Of a stretch of 64,000 nucleotides of DNA, positions 53,413 to 61,684 are shown piece after piece (the first letter of the stretch is position 1; each line of letters starts with the position of its first letter). This DNA comes from Streptomyces sp. CNQ-509 (lineage in GTDB: Bacteria; Actinomycetota; Actinomycetes; Streptomycetales; Streptomycetaceae), in assembly GCF_001011035.1 (NCBI RefSeq), contig NZ_CP011492.1, forward strand, positions 5,191,001 through 5,255,000, written 5' to 3'. A program made the translations under genes and the position numbers. Under the pieces are notes generated by a model. It was not told the origin of the DNA, did no database searches, and worked only from the letters and a program-made list of their open reading frames with translations.

Positions 53413-54090
53413 GAGCAGGGCGTGGGCAAGTACCTGCGCCGCTGGGGTCTGTCGTTCCAGCGGCCGGACAAGCGGGCCGTCGAGCAGGACGCGGAAGCGG
53501 TGCGCGTGTGGCGTGAGGAGACCTGGCCGGTGATCCGCGCCAAGGCGAAGGCCGAGGGCGGCGAGGTGCTCTTCGCCGACCAGGTCGGCATCCGCTCCGA
53601 CCAGGTCACCGGCCGCACCTGGGGCGCCAAGGGCCGCACCCCGGTGGTGCGCCGTACCGGCAACCGGTTCTCGGTGAACGAGATGTCCGCGATCAGCACG
53701 AAGGGCCGGAAGCACTTCATGGTCTTCACCGAGACCTTCGACGCGGACGTCATGTGCCGCTTCCTGGACCGCCTCGCAGGCCCCTTCGACCACAAGGTCC
53801 ACCTCGTCCTGGACGGCCACTCCGCCCACCGCTCCCGCAAGGTCCGCGCCTGGCTCGCCGATCACCGCGACCGCATCGAGCTGCACTTCCTGCCGTCCTA
53901 CTCGCCCGAGCTGAACCCCGACAACCTGTCAACGCCGAACTCAAACGGAGGTCTGCCGATGCACAGCCGCGCGCGTGACCAGGCCCAGCTCGCCGCCGAA
54001 ACCCGCAGGTTCTTCCACCGCCGCCAACGCCAGCCACACATCATCCGCGGCTACTTCGGCGGCTCACCCGTCCGCTACATCCTCGAATAG
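53413..54090 (+). pseudogene. IS630-family transposase, 5'-truncated
   Basis: The remaining DDE part reads GKYLRRWGLSFQRPDKRAV, EVLFADQVGIRSDQ (first Asp), HLVLDGHSAHRS (second Asp) and LPSYSPELNPDN (Glu), ending FFGGSPVRYILE. The expected VNADLKR after LNPDE is replaced by LSTPNSNGG, which suggests two compensating one-base shifts at about 53934 and 53953. The N-terminal HTH is missing. It is inactive. Confidence 0.75.
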
Positions 54091-54368
54091 AACCGATTGA
54101 GTTTCGGATCAATACGCCGGTCGCGACCGCCGAGCCACCTACCCCGTGCTCACCTACCCCGTGCTCACCGACCCCGCCACGCCACTGGACGACCGGTTCA
54201 CCGGCGCCGGCCGTGTCCCGACCACCCGCGAGCGACGGGACCTCGCGGAGCTCACCGCGGCGAATGAACTCGACATTACACGGGACCGTCGGCCTCCTGG
54301 CCTTATTCTCCGGGTTCCGCCCGTTGCCCACCTCGGCAGCCGGGCGGGACTGCGGTTCCGTATAGGCG
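54091..54368. other. Non-coding gap at the edge of the transposase scar
   Basis: About 280 bases between the IS630 remnant and the 3' end of the SARP gene. No supported gene. A short direct repeat (CTCACCTACCCCGTG / CCCCGTGCTCACC, about 54139-54170) is visible. Confidence 0.4.
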
Positions 54369-57300
54369 TCACCGGCCGAAACGGCCGGTCTGGGCGTGCA
54401 CTGTTGCGGGCCAAGACGGTGTTGACCGATTGGGCTGCAGCAGCCGGGGGGCTTCGGCGGCGGCGTGGGTGTGGTGGCGGGTCAGGTCGTCGCGGCCGAG
54501 GCGGGCGGCCAGCTCCGCTAGGACGGTGTGGGTGGATCCCCAGGCCGCGGTGGACATGCCGGCGACGATGAACTGATCGGCGTGCCGGGACAGTTGGTCG
54601 TACAGGTGCTGTGGGTCCGGCGTGCCGAGGCGGACGGCGACGAGGCCCCAGACGGGCAGCAGGAAGTCGGCGGTCCAGTCGTCCGCGATGTCCGTGCCCC
54701 AGCGGGCGATCAACTCGTGGGCATGGTCGGTGCGTCCGGCCTCCGCGGCGGCCAGGATCGCGACAGGTCGCAGCGGCGTCATGTCCGGCTCCGCGGCAGC
54801 CGCCACGAGGTCGTCGGCGATCTCTGCGACCCGGCCCTGGGCGCGGCGGCAGGTGTAGAGGGTGACCAGGGTCCGCCAGCGCGCGCCCCAGGGCGTGGCG
54901 GCGAAGCGCAGCGTGGCGTAGGCGCCGACCAGCTCCTCCGCCTCGGCCCAGCGGCCGTCCAGAGTGGCGCGGGCGGTCTCGGCGACCTTCACGATCGACT
55001 CCAGCTCGGGGCGGGGAGCTTCCTTCAGCAACCGCCGGCAATGATCCAGTTGCTGTTCCCATGCGGGCAGGTCGCCGGCGCGCAGCAGGCAGGCCATCAG
55101 GAAGGCGCGGGCGATCAGCTCGGTGGACCGGGGCAGGCCGGGCAGCGTCGCCATCTCCTGTGCGGCGCACAAGCGTTCGGCATTGCGGCCGGGGGCGAAA
55201 CTCGCGAGCAGGTAGTTGCCGAGGGTGCCGGCGAGCAGCGCCGGGTCGTCGAGTGTGCGAGCCAGACGAACCGCCTCGGCGGCGTGGCGTTCGCCCTCGG
55301 CGCGGCGCGGGCCGTAGTGGAGCTCGACGCCGAGGGCGCCGAGCAGGGCGGCCCGGTCGCGGTCGTCGAGTGGTCCGTCGAGCAGCTCTTCGATCGCGTC
55401 GACGACCGACTGCTTGACCGTGCCGTACGGGCGCCAGTTCCACAGCGTGGGGGCGGCAAAGGCGGTCAGGATACCGATCAGGGCCTGTCGGTCGCCGGAT
55501 TCCCGGGCGAGGTCGAAGGCCCCGTCCAGATCCTGGCCGGCGCCGGTGGCGTCGCCGACGGCGCGACGGGCCTGGCCGAGCTCAGTGAGCAGCCGAGCGT
55601 GCTGCTCCGCTCCCTTGGTTGGCGGCAGTGCGGAAACCGCCAGCTCCCAGAACTCCACGGCCTCCGCATATGCCTGCTGCGCTGTGGCGTGCCGTGCCGC
55701 CTTCGAGGCGTACGTCACCGCTTTGGGGGCGCCGCCGATGCGGGCGGACGCGGCGAAGTGCCGGGCCAGGGTGGCGGCTTCGGCCGGGGGCAGCACCGGC
55801 TCGAGGGCCTCGCCGATGCGCAGGTGCAGGCGGGCGCGATCCAGGCGGCGCAGCCCGGCGTAGAGGGCGTCGCGTACGAGGGAGTGGCCGAAGCGGTAGT
55901 CGGGCCCGTCGGGCGGCTCGGCGAGCAGGCCGGTGGCAACGGCCGGTTCGAGTCCGTCCAGCACCTCCTCGATGGGCAGGCCGGTGGCGGCGGCGAGCAG
56001 GTCGGCGTCCACTTCGGCACCGGCCACCGCGGCGGCGCGCAGCAGCCGGGCGGTCTCCTCGGGCAGGCGGGCCACGCGCCGCTCAATGACGTCCCGGACG
56101 CCGGCGGGCAGCGCGTCCGCCAGCGCGTCGTCGCCGCCATCCGGCGGGCTGGATCCGCGGCCCCCCTCGCTCTCCCATAGCCGCAGCACCTCGCCCAGAT
56201 AGAAGGGGTTGCCGCCGGTGCGGCGCAGCAGTGCTTGCGCCAGCTCTTCCGCGGCACCGCGGGCGCGCAGGTACGCCGCCACGTCGGTGTCCGTGAACGG
56301 CTTCAGCTCCACCCGGGAAGCGCCCTCCAGGCGCGCCAGCGTGCCGAGGGTGTCGCGCAGCGGGCCGGGGTGGTCGCCGGGCTCGGGGCGACGGGTGACG
56401 AGGACAAGCACCGGCCGGCGGGTGACGGCGCCGGCGACGTGGGACAGCAGCCGCAGCGAGGAGACGTCGGCCCATTGCAGGTCATCCAGGACGATCAGCA
56501 GCGGCTCACCGGTGGCGGTCAGTGCCGATGCGACGCGCTCGTACCGCTCGTACAGCGCCGCGTCCGGGTCCGCCGCGGACACCTCGTCCGTCAGCAGGGC
56601 CCCGGCGGCCTCGCCCGCCGCCTCGCGCAGAACCTGGACCCAGGGCCAGAAGGCGGGTGCGGTGCCGTCGACGCAGACGCCGCGGGCGACGGTGAAGCCG
56701 CGCGCCGCGGCCCGCTCGGCCACCTCGTCGGCGTAGCGGGTCTTGCCAATGCCCGCCTCTCCGGACACCAGCAGCACGCCGCCGCTGCGCCGCGCCGCGG
56801 CAAGCCGCTGATCGGCCAGCGCCAGCTCGGCGTCCCGCGCGATGAGCCCGTCGGCGCGCCGCGCCGAAGCAGTGGGGGCAGGGGCGGGCTGCGGCTGGAC
56901 CGGGAGCCGCAGCTCGGGCGCCTGGTCGAAGACCGCCTGCTCCAGTTGCCGCAGCTCAGGCCCCGGCTGCAGCCCCAGGTCGTCGTCGAGCCTGGCGCGC
57001 AGGCGGCGCAGCGCCGCGAGCGCGTCAGCCTGGCGGCCGGTGCGGTAGAGCGCGAGCACCAGCAATGCCCAGCCGTGCTCGCGGTATGGCTGCCGTTTGG
57101 TCAGCGCATCCAGGCCAGGCACGCACGCGGCCGCCTCGCCGAGGGCCAGCCGGGCCTCGAACCGGTCTTCCTCCGCCGCCGCCCGCACCTCGGCCAGCTT
57201 CGTGGCCACTGGCCGGGCGAACTGCTCGTCGGCGAACTCGCCCAGCGGGTCCCCGCGCCACAGCTCCAGCGCCCGGCCCAGCACCCGTACCGCCCCGGTG

Positions 57301-57692
57301 TGATCGCCACGCACCAGCGCCGCGCGCCCCTCGTCCGCGCCGACGGTGAAGCGCTCCAGGTCGACCTGGCCGGGGGCGGCGGCCAGCAGGTAGCCAGGCT
57401 CGCGGGTGAGCAGCAGCCGCGGCGGAGTGCGCGGCGGACGATCCGGTTCGAGCACCTTACGAAGGTGGGCGATGTACGCCTGGAGGGTGCGGGTGGCCTG
57501 CGCGGGCGGCTCGCCGGACCACAGCTCGTCGATCAGCCGGTCCAGGGGCACCACCCGGCCGGGTTCCATGGCCAGCATCGCGATCAGGGCCCGCTGCTTA
57601 CGGGTGCCCAGGTCCAGCGGTCGCCCGGCGGCATCGGCGACCTCCACGGTCCCGAAGAGCCGGAACTGATGGCTTCCCGCCACGCCTCGCAC
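54369..57692 (-). CDS. Large SARP-family regulator with ATPase and TPR-like domains
   Basis: This 1107-residue protein starts at the GTG at 57692 behind GAGGAG. The N-terminal winged helix (about 9-100) and bacterial transcriptional activation domain (about 105-250) are of AfsR/DnrI type. A STAND-type ATPase follows (about 283-560), with Walker A SGEAGIGKT and Walker B LLIVLDDLQWAD, then a helical TPR-like half (about 560-1107). SARPs activate biosynthetic or export genes by binding 11-base-spaced repeats near -35. Such repeats lie in the divergent promoter to its right. It is probably the pathway-specific activator of the oxidoreductase-exporter pair. Confidence 0.92.
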   Translation of the reverse strand: MRGVAGSHQFRLFGTVEVADAAGRPLDLGTRKQRALIAMLAMEPGRVVPLDRLIDELWSGEPPAQATRTLQAYIAHLRKVLEPDRPPRTPPRLLLTREPGYLLAAAPGQVDLERFTVGADEGRAALVRGDHTGAVRVLGRALELWRGDPLGEFADEQFARPVATKLAEVRAAAEEDRFEARLALGEAAACVPGLDALTKRQPYREHGWALLVLALYRTGRQADALAALRRLRARLDDDLGLQPGPELRQLEQAVFDQAPELRLPVQPQPAPAPTASARRADGLIARDAELALADQRLAAARRSGGVLLVSGEAGIGKTRYADEVAERAAARGFTVARGVCVDGTAPAFWPWVQVLREAAGEAAGALLTDEVSAADPDAALYERYERVASALTATGEPLLIVLDDLQWADVSSLRLLSHVAGAVTRRPVLVLVTRRPEPGDHPGPLRDTLGTLARLEGASRVELKPFTDTDVAAYLRARGAAEELAQALLRRTGGNPFYLGEVLRLWESEGGRGSSPPDGGDDALADALPAGVRDVIERRVARLPEETARLLRAAAVAGAEVDADLLAAATGLPIEEVLDGLEPAVATGLLAEPPDGPDYRFGHSLVRDALYAGLRRLDRARLHLRIGEALEPVLPPAEAATLARHFAASARIGGAPKAVTYASKAARHATAQQAYAEAVEFWELAVSALPPTKGAEQHARLLTELGQARRAVGDATGAGQDLDGAFDLARESGDRQALIGILTAFAAPTLWNWRPYGTVKQSVVDAIEELLDGPLDDRDRAALLGALGVELHYGPRRAEGERHAAEAVRLARTLDDPALLAGTLGNYLLASFAPGRNAERLCAAQEMATLPGLPRSTELIARAFLMACLLRAGDLPAWEQQLDHCRRLLKEAPRPELESIVKVAETARATLDGRWAEAEELVGAYATLRFAATPWGARWRTLVTLYTCRRAQGRVAEIADDLVAAAAEPDMTPLRPVAILAAAEAGRTDHAHELIARWGTDIADDWTADFLLPVWGLVAVRLGTPDPQHLYDQLSRHADQFIVAGMSTAAWGSTHTVLAELAARLGRDDLTRHHTHAAAEAPRLLQPNRSTPSWPATVHAQTGRFGR

Positions 57693-57748
57693 CCCTCTCC
57701 TCGCTGCTCCCGACGGCTCTCGTGCGGGCCACAGCTCGCGACCTCAAC

Positions 57749-57766
57749 TCGATCCCAGTTCGACCC
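57749..57766 (+). promoter_or_regulatory. SARP-type direct repeats in the divergent promoter
   Basis: The heptamers TCGATCC (57749) and TCGACCC (57760) are 11 bases apart start to start, followed by matching CAG spacers. This is the known geometry of SARP binding sites (TCGAGXX, 4-base spacer). They lie 60-77 bases before the oxidoreductase ATG and 57 bases from the SARP start. Confidence 0.6.
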
Positions 57767-57825
57767 CAGACGTGCGGGTCGAAGGTTGCGGCATCGGACA
57801 GCGAGACGGACGAGAAGGAACAGCA

Positions 57826-59142
57826 ATGACCATAGTAAATGATCTACGCGCCGCCGTCCGGGGTCGAGTGCTCACTCCGGGTGACGAGGGGTTCGACGCC
57901 GCCCGCCGACCCTGGAACCTCGCGGTGGACCAGCGGGTGGCGGTCGTCGTGGACGCGGCGGACACCGCCGACGTTGCGGCCGTGGTCCGCCGGGCCCGCC
58001 TCGACGGGCTGGTGGTGCTGGCCCAGCCCAGTGGGCACGGCGCCAGCGGGGACACCGACGACGCGATCCTGCTGCGCACGGGCGGGCTGGGCGGTGTCGA
58101 GATCCGCCCGCAGGAGCGGCTGGCCCGGGTGGGCGCAGGCGTGAAGTGGGGCGAGGTCCTCACCGCGGCGGGCCCGCACGGGCTGACCGGCCTCGCGGGC
58201 AGCTCACCGGCGGTCAGTGTCACCGGCTACACCCTGGGCGGCGGGCTGAGCTGGTTCAGCCGCGCACACGGCTTCGCGGCGAACAGCGTCCGCGCCTTCG
58301 ACGTCGTCGAGGCGGACGGCGCCCAGCGACGGGTGACCGCGGAGTCGGACCCGGAGCTGTTCTGGGCGCTGCGCGGCGGCAGCGGAGAGTTCGCCGTCGT
58401 CACCGCCGTCGAGTTCGACCTGCATCCGGCGCCCGAGCTGTACGGCGGGCGGATGGTGTGGCCGGCGGCCGCGGCACCCGCAGTGCTCGAGGCATACCGC
58501 GAGGTGACCGCCACCGCGCCGGACGAGCTCACCGTCTGGTACGACCTGCTGCAGTTCCCCGGCGCCCCGGCCAGGGTCGCCGTCGACGCCACCTGCCTGA
58601 GCCCGCCCGGGGAAGCCGAGGCCCTGCTGCGCCACTTCGACAAGATCGACGGCCGGATGAGCGACTCCCGCGGCCCCCTGCCGGTCGCCGAGCTGGGCAC
58701 CATCACCGCTGAGCCGACCGACCCGGGCCCCGGCATGTCCCGCGCCGAGCTGCTGACCGAGCTGACGGACGACGTCGCCGAGGCCCTGCTGGCCGAGCCG
58801 ATCGACCCGCTGCTGAGCGTGCAGCTGCGCCACCTCGGCGGAGCACTGGCTCGCCCTCCGGCGGACGCCGGGGCATGCGGGGAGCTCACGGAGCCATACC
58901 TGCTCTACACCTTCGGCCTCCCGGCCACGCCCGAGAAGGCCACAGCAATCCGCGAGCGGCAGCGCGAGCTGGCCGCCGCCCTCACCCCGTACACCAGCGG
59001 CCGCAAGCCCTACACCTTCCTCGCCCCCGGCGAGCGGGCCGCGCACTCGTTCACCCCGGCCGCCCTGGGCCGACTGCGCGCTCTGAAGCGCAAGCGCGAC
59101 ACCCGCGGCACCTTCCGAACCAACTACCCCGTCCTGGGCTGA
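57826..59142 (+). CDS. FAD-linked oxidoreductase (BBE/PCMH-like)
   Basis: This 438-residue flavoenzyme starts at the ATG at 57826 behind GAAGG. It has an FAD-binding PCMH domain (about 30-205): VLAQPSGHGASGDTDDAILL with the His that usually holds FAD covalently, then GLAGSSPAVSVTGYTLGGGLSWFSRAHG. The second flavin-linking Cys found in bicovalent family members is absent (Ala-Gly-Ser here). The C-terminus ends FRTNYPVLG, where BBE enzymes have the N-Y-x pattern. It oxidises a small molecule, often in secondary metabolism. The substrate is unknown; it may act on the compound that the adjacent MFS protein exports. Confidence 0.88.
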   Translation: MTIVNDLRAAVRGRVLTPGDEGFDAARRPWNLAVDQRVAVVVDAADTADVAAVVRRARLDGLVVLAQPSGHGASGDTDDAILLRTGGLGGVEIRPQERLARVGAGVKWGEVLTAAGPHGLTGLAGSSPAVSVTGYTLGGGLSWFSRAHGFAANSVRAFDVVEADGAQRRVTAESDPELFWALRGGSGEFAVVTAVEFDLHPAPELYGGRMVWPAAAAPAVLEAYREVTATAPDELTVWYDLLQFPGAPARVAVDATCLSPPGEAEALLRHFDKIDGRMSDSRGPLPVAELGTITAEPTDPGPGMSRAELLTELTDDVAEALLAEPIDPLLSVQLRHLGGALARPPADAGACGELTEPYLLYTFGLPATPEKATAIRERQRELAAALTPYTSGRKPYTFLAPGERAAHSFTPAALGRLRALKRKRDTRGTFRTNYPVLG

Positions 59143-59189
59143 CCCGACTTCTCCACAGACACCAAGACTCCACAAGGGGACCAAGAAAC

Positions 59190-60608
59190 ATGACCACCAC
59201 ACGTCGCCATCCTGGCTGGACCCTGACCCTTTTGGCCTTCGCCCAACTGATCATCTCCATCGACTACAACATCGTGTACGTCGCCCTCCCTGAGATCGGC
59301 TCCGCCCTCGGCTTCTCCGCCCACAGCCTGCAGTGGGTGATCAGCGGCTACGCGGTCGCCTTCGGCGGCTTCCTGCTGCTCGGCGGCCGGGCGAGCGACC
59401 TCTTCGGCCCGCGCCGGATGTTCGTCCTCGGCTTGTCCCTATACGCCGCCTCGTCGCTGGCCGGTGGCCTCGCCTGGGATCCCTGGGTGCTCATCGCCGC
59501 CCGAGCGGTGCAGGGCATCGGCGGCGCCTTCCTCTTCCCGGCCACGCTCACGCTGGTCGGCACCAGCTTCGCCGAAGGGCGGGAGCGCAACCGAGCGTTC
59601 GCCGTCTGGGGCACAGCCGGCGGAAGCGGCATGATCCTCGGCTCACTGCTCGGCGGGGTGCTCACCGACGCCTTCGGCTGGGCCGCCGTCTTCTACGTCA
59701 ACGTGCCGCTGGCGACCATCGCAGCGCTGTGCGCCTTGCCACTGCTCGCCCTCGACGCGGTGCGCCGCGCAGCCGGGCGCCGCTTCGACGCCGCCGGCGC
59801 GCTGACGGCCACAGCCGGAACGACGCTGGTGGTCTTCGCCCTGGTCCAGGGCCCGGAGGCCGGATGGACCGCCACCCCTGTCGTGCTGGCAGCCTTCGTC
59901 GGGATCGCGCTGCTGACGGCATTCGCAGTGGTTGAAAAGCGCGGCGCCGACCCGCTGACCCCGCCGCGGCTGCTGCGTCACCGCAACCTGACCACCGCCA
60001 TGGCCGTCACCTTCGGCTTCATGGCCACGCTCGGCACCCTGCTGTACTTCCTGACGGTCTACTTCCAGACCGTGCACGGCTACAGCGCCCTGCGCACCGG
60101 CCTGGCGTTCCTCGTCCCGATGCTGGCGATCGCGGCCGGCTCGCAGACCGCGGGCCGGCTGGCCACCCGGTACGGGCTGCGCCCCACGATGATCACGGCC
60201 TTGGCGGTGGCCGCCGCGGGAACGGCGCTGACCGCGCTGCCGATGGCGACCGACGCCTCGTACATTTCTCTGATTCCCGGCCTGGTGGTGCTCGGCCTCG
60301 GCCAGGGCGCCGGCTACAGCCTGATGTTCGGCGCCGCGGGCAACGGCGTGCCGGCACAGCAACAGGGCATCGCCGCCGGCCTGGCCTCCACCACCCAGCA
60401 GATCGGCGGCGCGGTCGGCCTGGCCGTGCTGGTCGCGATAGCGGGCCCGGCCGGCTCGGTGGACGGGCTGCGCGATGCGATGTTCGCCGCGGCGGCAGCA
60501 GCGACGGCGACCGCCCTGGTGGCGCTGCGCTTCTCCCGCCCTGCACGACAGCCCGCCGCCGAGGCTGCGCCGGCGACCCGGGGCCGTGACGCTGTGGGAG
60601 CCGGGTGA
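59190..60608 (+). CDS. MFS exporter, DHA2 (EmrB/QacA) type
   Basis: This 472-residue polytopic protein starts at the ATG at 59190 behind AAGGGGA. Family motifs are IDYNIVYVALPEIGSALG in helix 1, GRASDLFGPRRMF (motif A), ARAVQGIGGAFLFPA and WGTAGGSGMILGSLLGGVLTD (motif C, antiporter). About 14 helices are expected. DHA2 proteins expel drugs or metabolites with protons. The gene lies 47 bases after the oxidoreductase in the same direction, so both are probably one transcript under the SARP. Confidence 0.9.
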   Translation: MTTTRRHPGWTLTLLAFAQLIISIDYNIVYVALPEIGSALGFSAHSLQWVISGYAVAFGGFLLLGGRASDLFGPRRMFVLGLSLYAASSLAGGLAWDPWVLIAARAVQGIGGAFLFPATLTLVGTSFAEGRERNRAFAVWGTAGGSGMILGSLLGGVLTDAFGWAAVFYVNVPLATIAALCALPLLALDAVRRAAGRRFDAAGALTATAGTTLVVFALVQGPEAGWTATPVVLAAFVGIALLTAFAVVEKRGADPLTPPRLLRHRNLTTAMAVTFGFMATLGTLLYFLTVYFQTVHGYSALRTGLAFLVPMLAIAAGSQTAGRLATRYGLRPTMITALAVAAAGTALTALPMATDASYISLIPGLVVLGLGQGAGYSLMFGAAGNGVPAQQQGIAAGLASTTQQIGGAVGLAVLVAIAGPAGSVDGLRDAMFAAAAAATATALVALRFSRPARQPAAEAAPATRGRDAVGAG

Positions 60609-60678
60609 GCCCTACTCCACTTGTAGATCGTGATCTCGCTGGTGTGGCCAGTGCGGGGACGGCAGCGGCCACCGTTGA

Positions 60679-60882
60679 TCATCGTGAGTTGAGTGGACTG
60701 ACGAAGAGACGAAGAGACGGTGGCCGCAGGTCACTCTCGACGACAACCCGCGCATAACCGCTCACCTGGCCCAGTAACCGATCGTCGGAGATCGACTCAG
60801 GAGTGGGGACACGAATCTTCTTGCGGTACTGCGCCTGGAAGCGGAGTATGCCACCCCTCATGCGAACGCAGTAGGCGACCAT
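60679..60882 (-). pseudogene. C-terminal remnant of an Eco57I-like DNA methyltransferase
   Basis: A short frame reads MVAYCVRMRGGILRFQAQ then YRKKIRVPTPESISD, which resembles the C-terminal target-recognition end of Eco57I-type class I methyltransferases. The catalytic NPPY domain and everything upstream are missing. It is probably a leftover of a restriction-modification gene within the element. The match was judged by eye. Confidence 0.45.
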
Positions 60883-61354
60883 AGCGTGTCGGCCATGACA
60901 GCGACGATCAGTGTTCAGGTTCTGACGGTCGATGAGCTGCTCCCTGCGATGACGGAGCACTTCGGCTCGGCGCGCACCTTCGTGGACCCCTCCGCCGACG
61001 CGGGCGCCCAGTGCTCACGCAGGTCCCGTACAACTGCCAGTGCCGCCACCCGAGCCTCCTCGCCTTCAGCCCGACTGCGAATCGGCCGGATAAGGTGAGA
61101 ACGCTTCAAGAATCCCGAAGTTACGTCACAGAACCACAGAGCACCCGAAGGAGGAAGAACCCGCTGGCCATGGGGCCAGGGGCTCAGCGGGGCTCAGAGG
61201 AACTCACGGGATGTCGCACACAGCGCAAAGTCTCGCCGGGCCCCCTGGGTCCAGCGTGAAGAAGGGGCATCGCCCCGCTGTTTGCGGTGGCTGGGTTCTG
61301 GCTGGATCCATCCCGGACTTCCGGTGTTCTGCAGCTCAAAACTGTGTACCCGGT
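60883..61354. other. Right-end non-coding region of element 1
   Basis: About 470 bases without a supported gene. A short + frame from 60895 opens MTATISVQVLTVDELLPAM but loses protein-like composition after 40 codons, so it may be another gene fragment. The segment ends with an extra copy of the 22-base motif and then the att core. Confidence 0.5.
61287..61308. repeat. Extra copy of the 22-base arm motif at the element's right end
   Basis: It matches 48856-48877 with two differences and 61547-61568 less closely. It lies 47 bases before the core, so element 1 has the motif at both ends in direct orientation. It is a candidate integrase or excisionase arm site. Confidence 0.65.
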
Positions 61355-61384
61355 GTTCCGCTTCAACGTGTGAATCTTTCGAAC
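61355..61384. repeat. Second exact copy of the 30-base ychF 3'-end core (att)
   Basis: It is identical to 48664-48693, including the ychF stop codon within AACGTGTGAATC, although no ychF gene precedes it. It marks the right end of element 1 and the left end of the following sequence. Confidence 0.9.
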
Positions 61385-61590
61385 GATCCCAGCTGTCCCG
61401 TATGCGTGCAGGTCAGAGTGCGTTTCGTGTTCGAACGTGGTGGAATTCGACTGGAACGTTGAAGGGCGGTTCCACGGCGTCCGGCTATCTGTTTGTGCAG
61501 GTCAGGTCGGTGTGATCGGTTGGTTGATCCCGGTTTGGGCTTCCCGGCCGCTGGATTTGTGCTGGATCCGAGACATACCCGCGGGGGTAT
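61355..61590. repeat. Right copy of the 236-base colinear att-region repeat
   Basis: After the core, the 38-base identical block is at 61422-61459, the 11-base block at 61492-61502, the 22-base motif at 61547-61568 and the inverted repeat ATACCCGCGGGGGTAT at 61575-61590. The bases between the blocks have diverged, so this is an old or imported relative, not a fresh duplication. Confidence 0.85.
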
Positions 61591-61632
61591 GACGGACGAT
61601 GACTTCTGGCTCACGAACCGACCCCTGAGGGG

Positions 61633-61663
61633 GGTGGGGGCTGCCGGGTTGGCAGCCCCCACC
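61633..61663 (-). terminator. Terminator of the FG-GAP gene fragment
   Basis: A perfect 13-bp stem GGTGGGGGCTGCC with its complement and a 5-base loop lie 22 bases beyond the stop of the minus-strand FG-GAP gene. Confidence 0.8.
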
Positions 61664-61684
61664 GTGGATTGGACGGATCTCGCT

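Larger units (their letters stand above)
48664..61384. mobile_element. Integrative element 1 inserted at the 3' end of ychF
   Basis: The element is bounded by exact 30-base copies of the ychF 3' end (48664-48693 and 61355-61384). It has a tyrosine integrase and an HTH excisionase-like gene near one end, a toxin-antitoxin pair, transposase scars, and a regulator/oxidoreductase/exporter cargo. No replication or conjugation gene (Rep, FtsK/TraB type) is visible, so it is a genomic island or a decayed element rather than a complete AICE. Confidence 0.75.

Noticed and set aside
60886..61098. Small gene starting near 60,895
   Set aside because: Only about 40 codons look protein-like before the composition changes. 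There is no ribosome site of note and no family match. It was kept as a possible fragment in the gap description.
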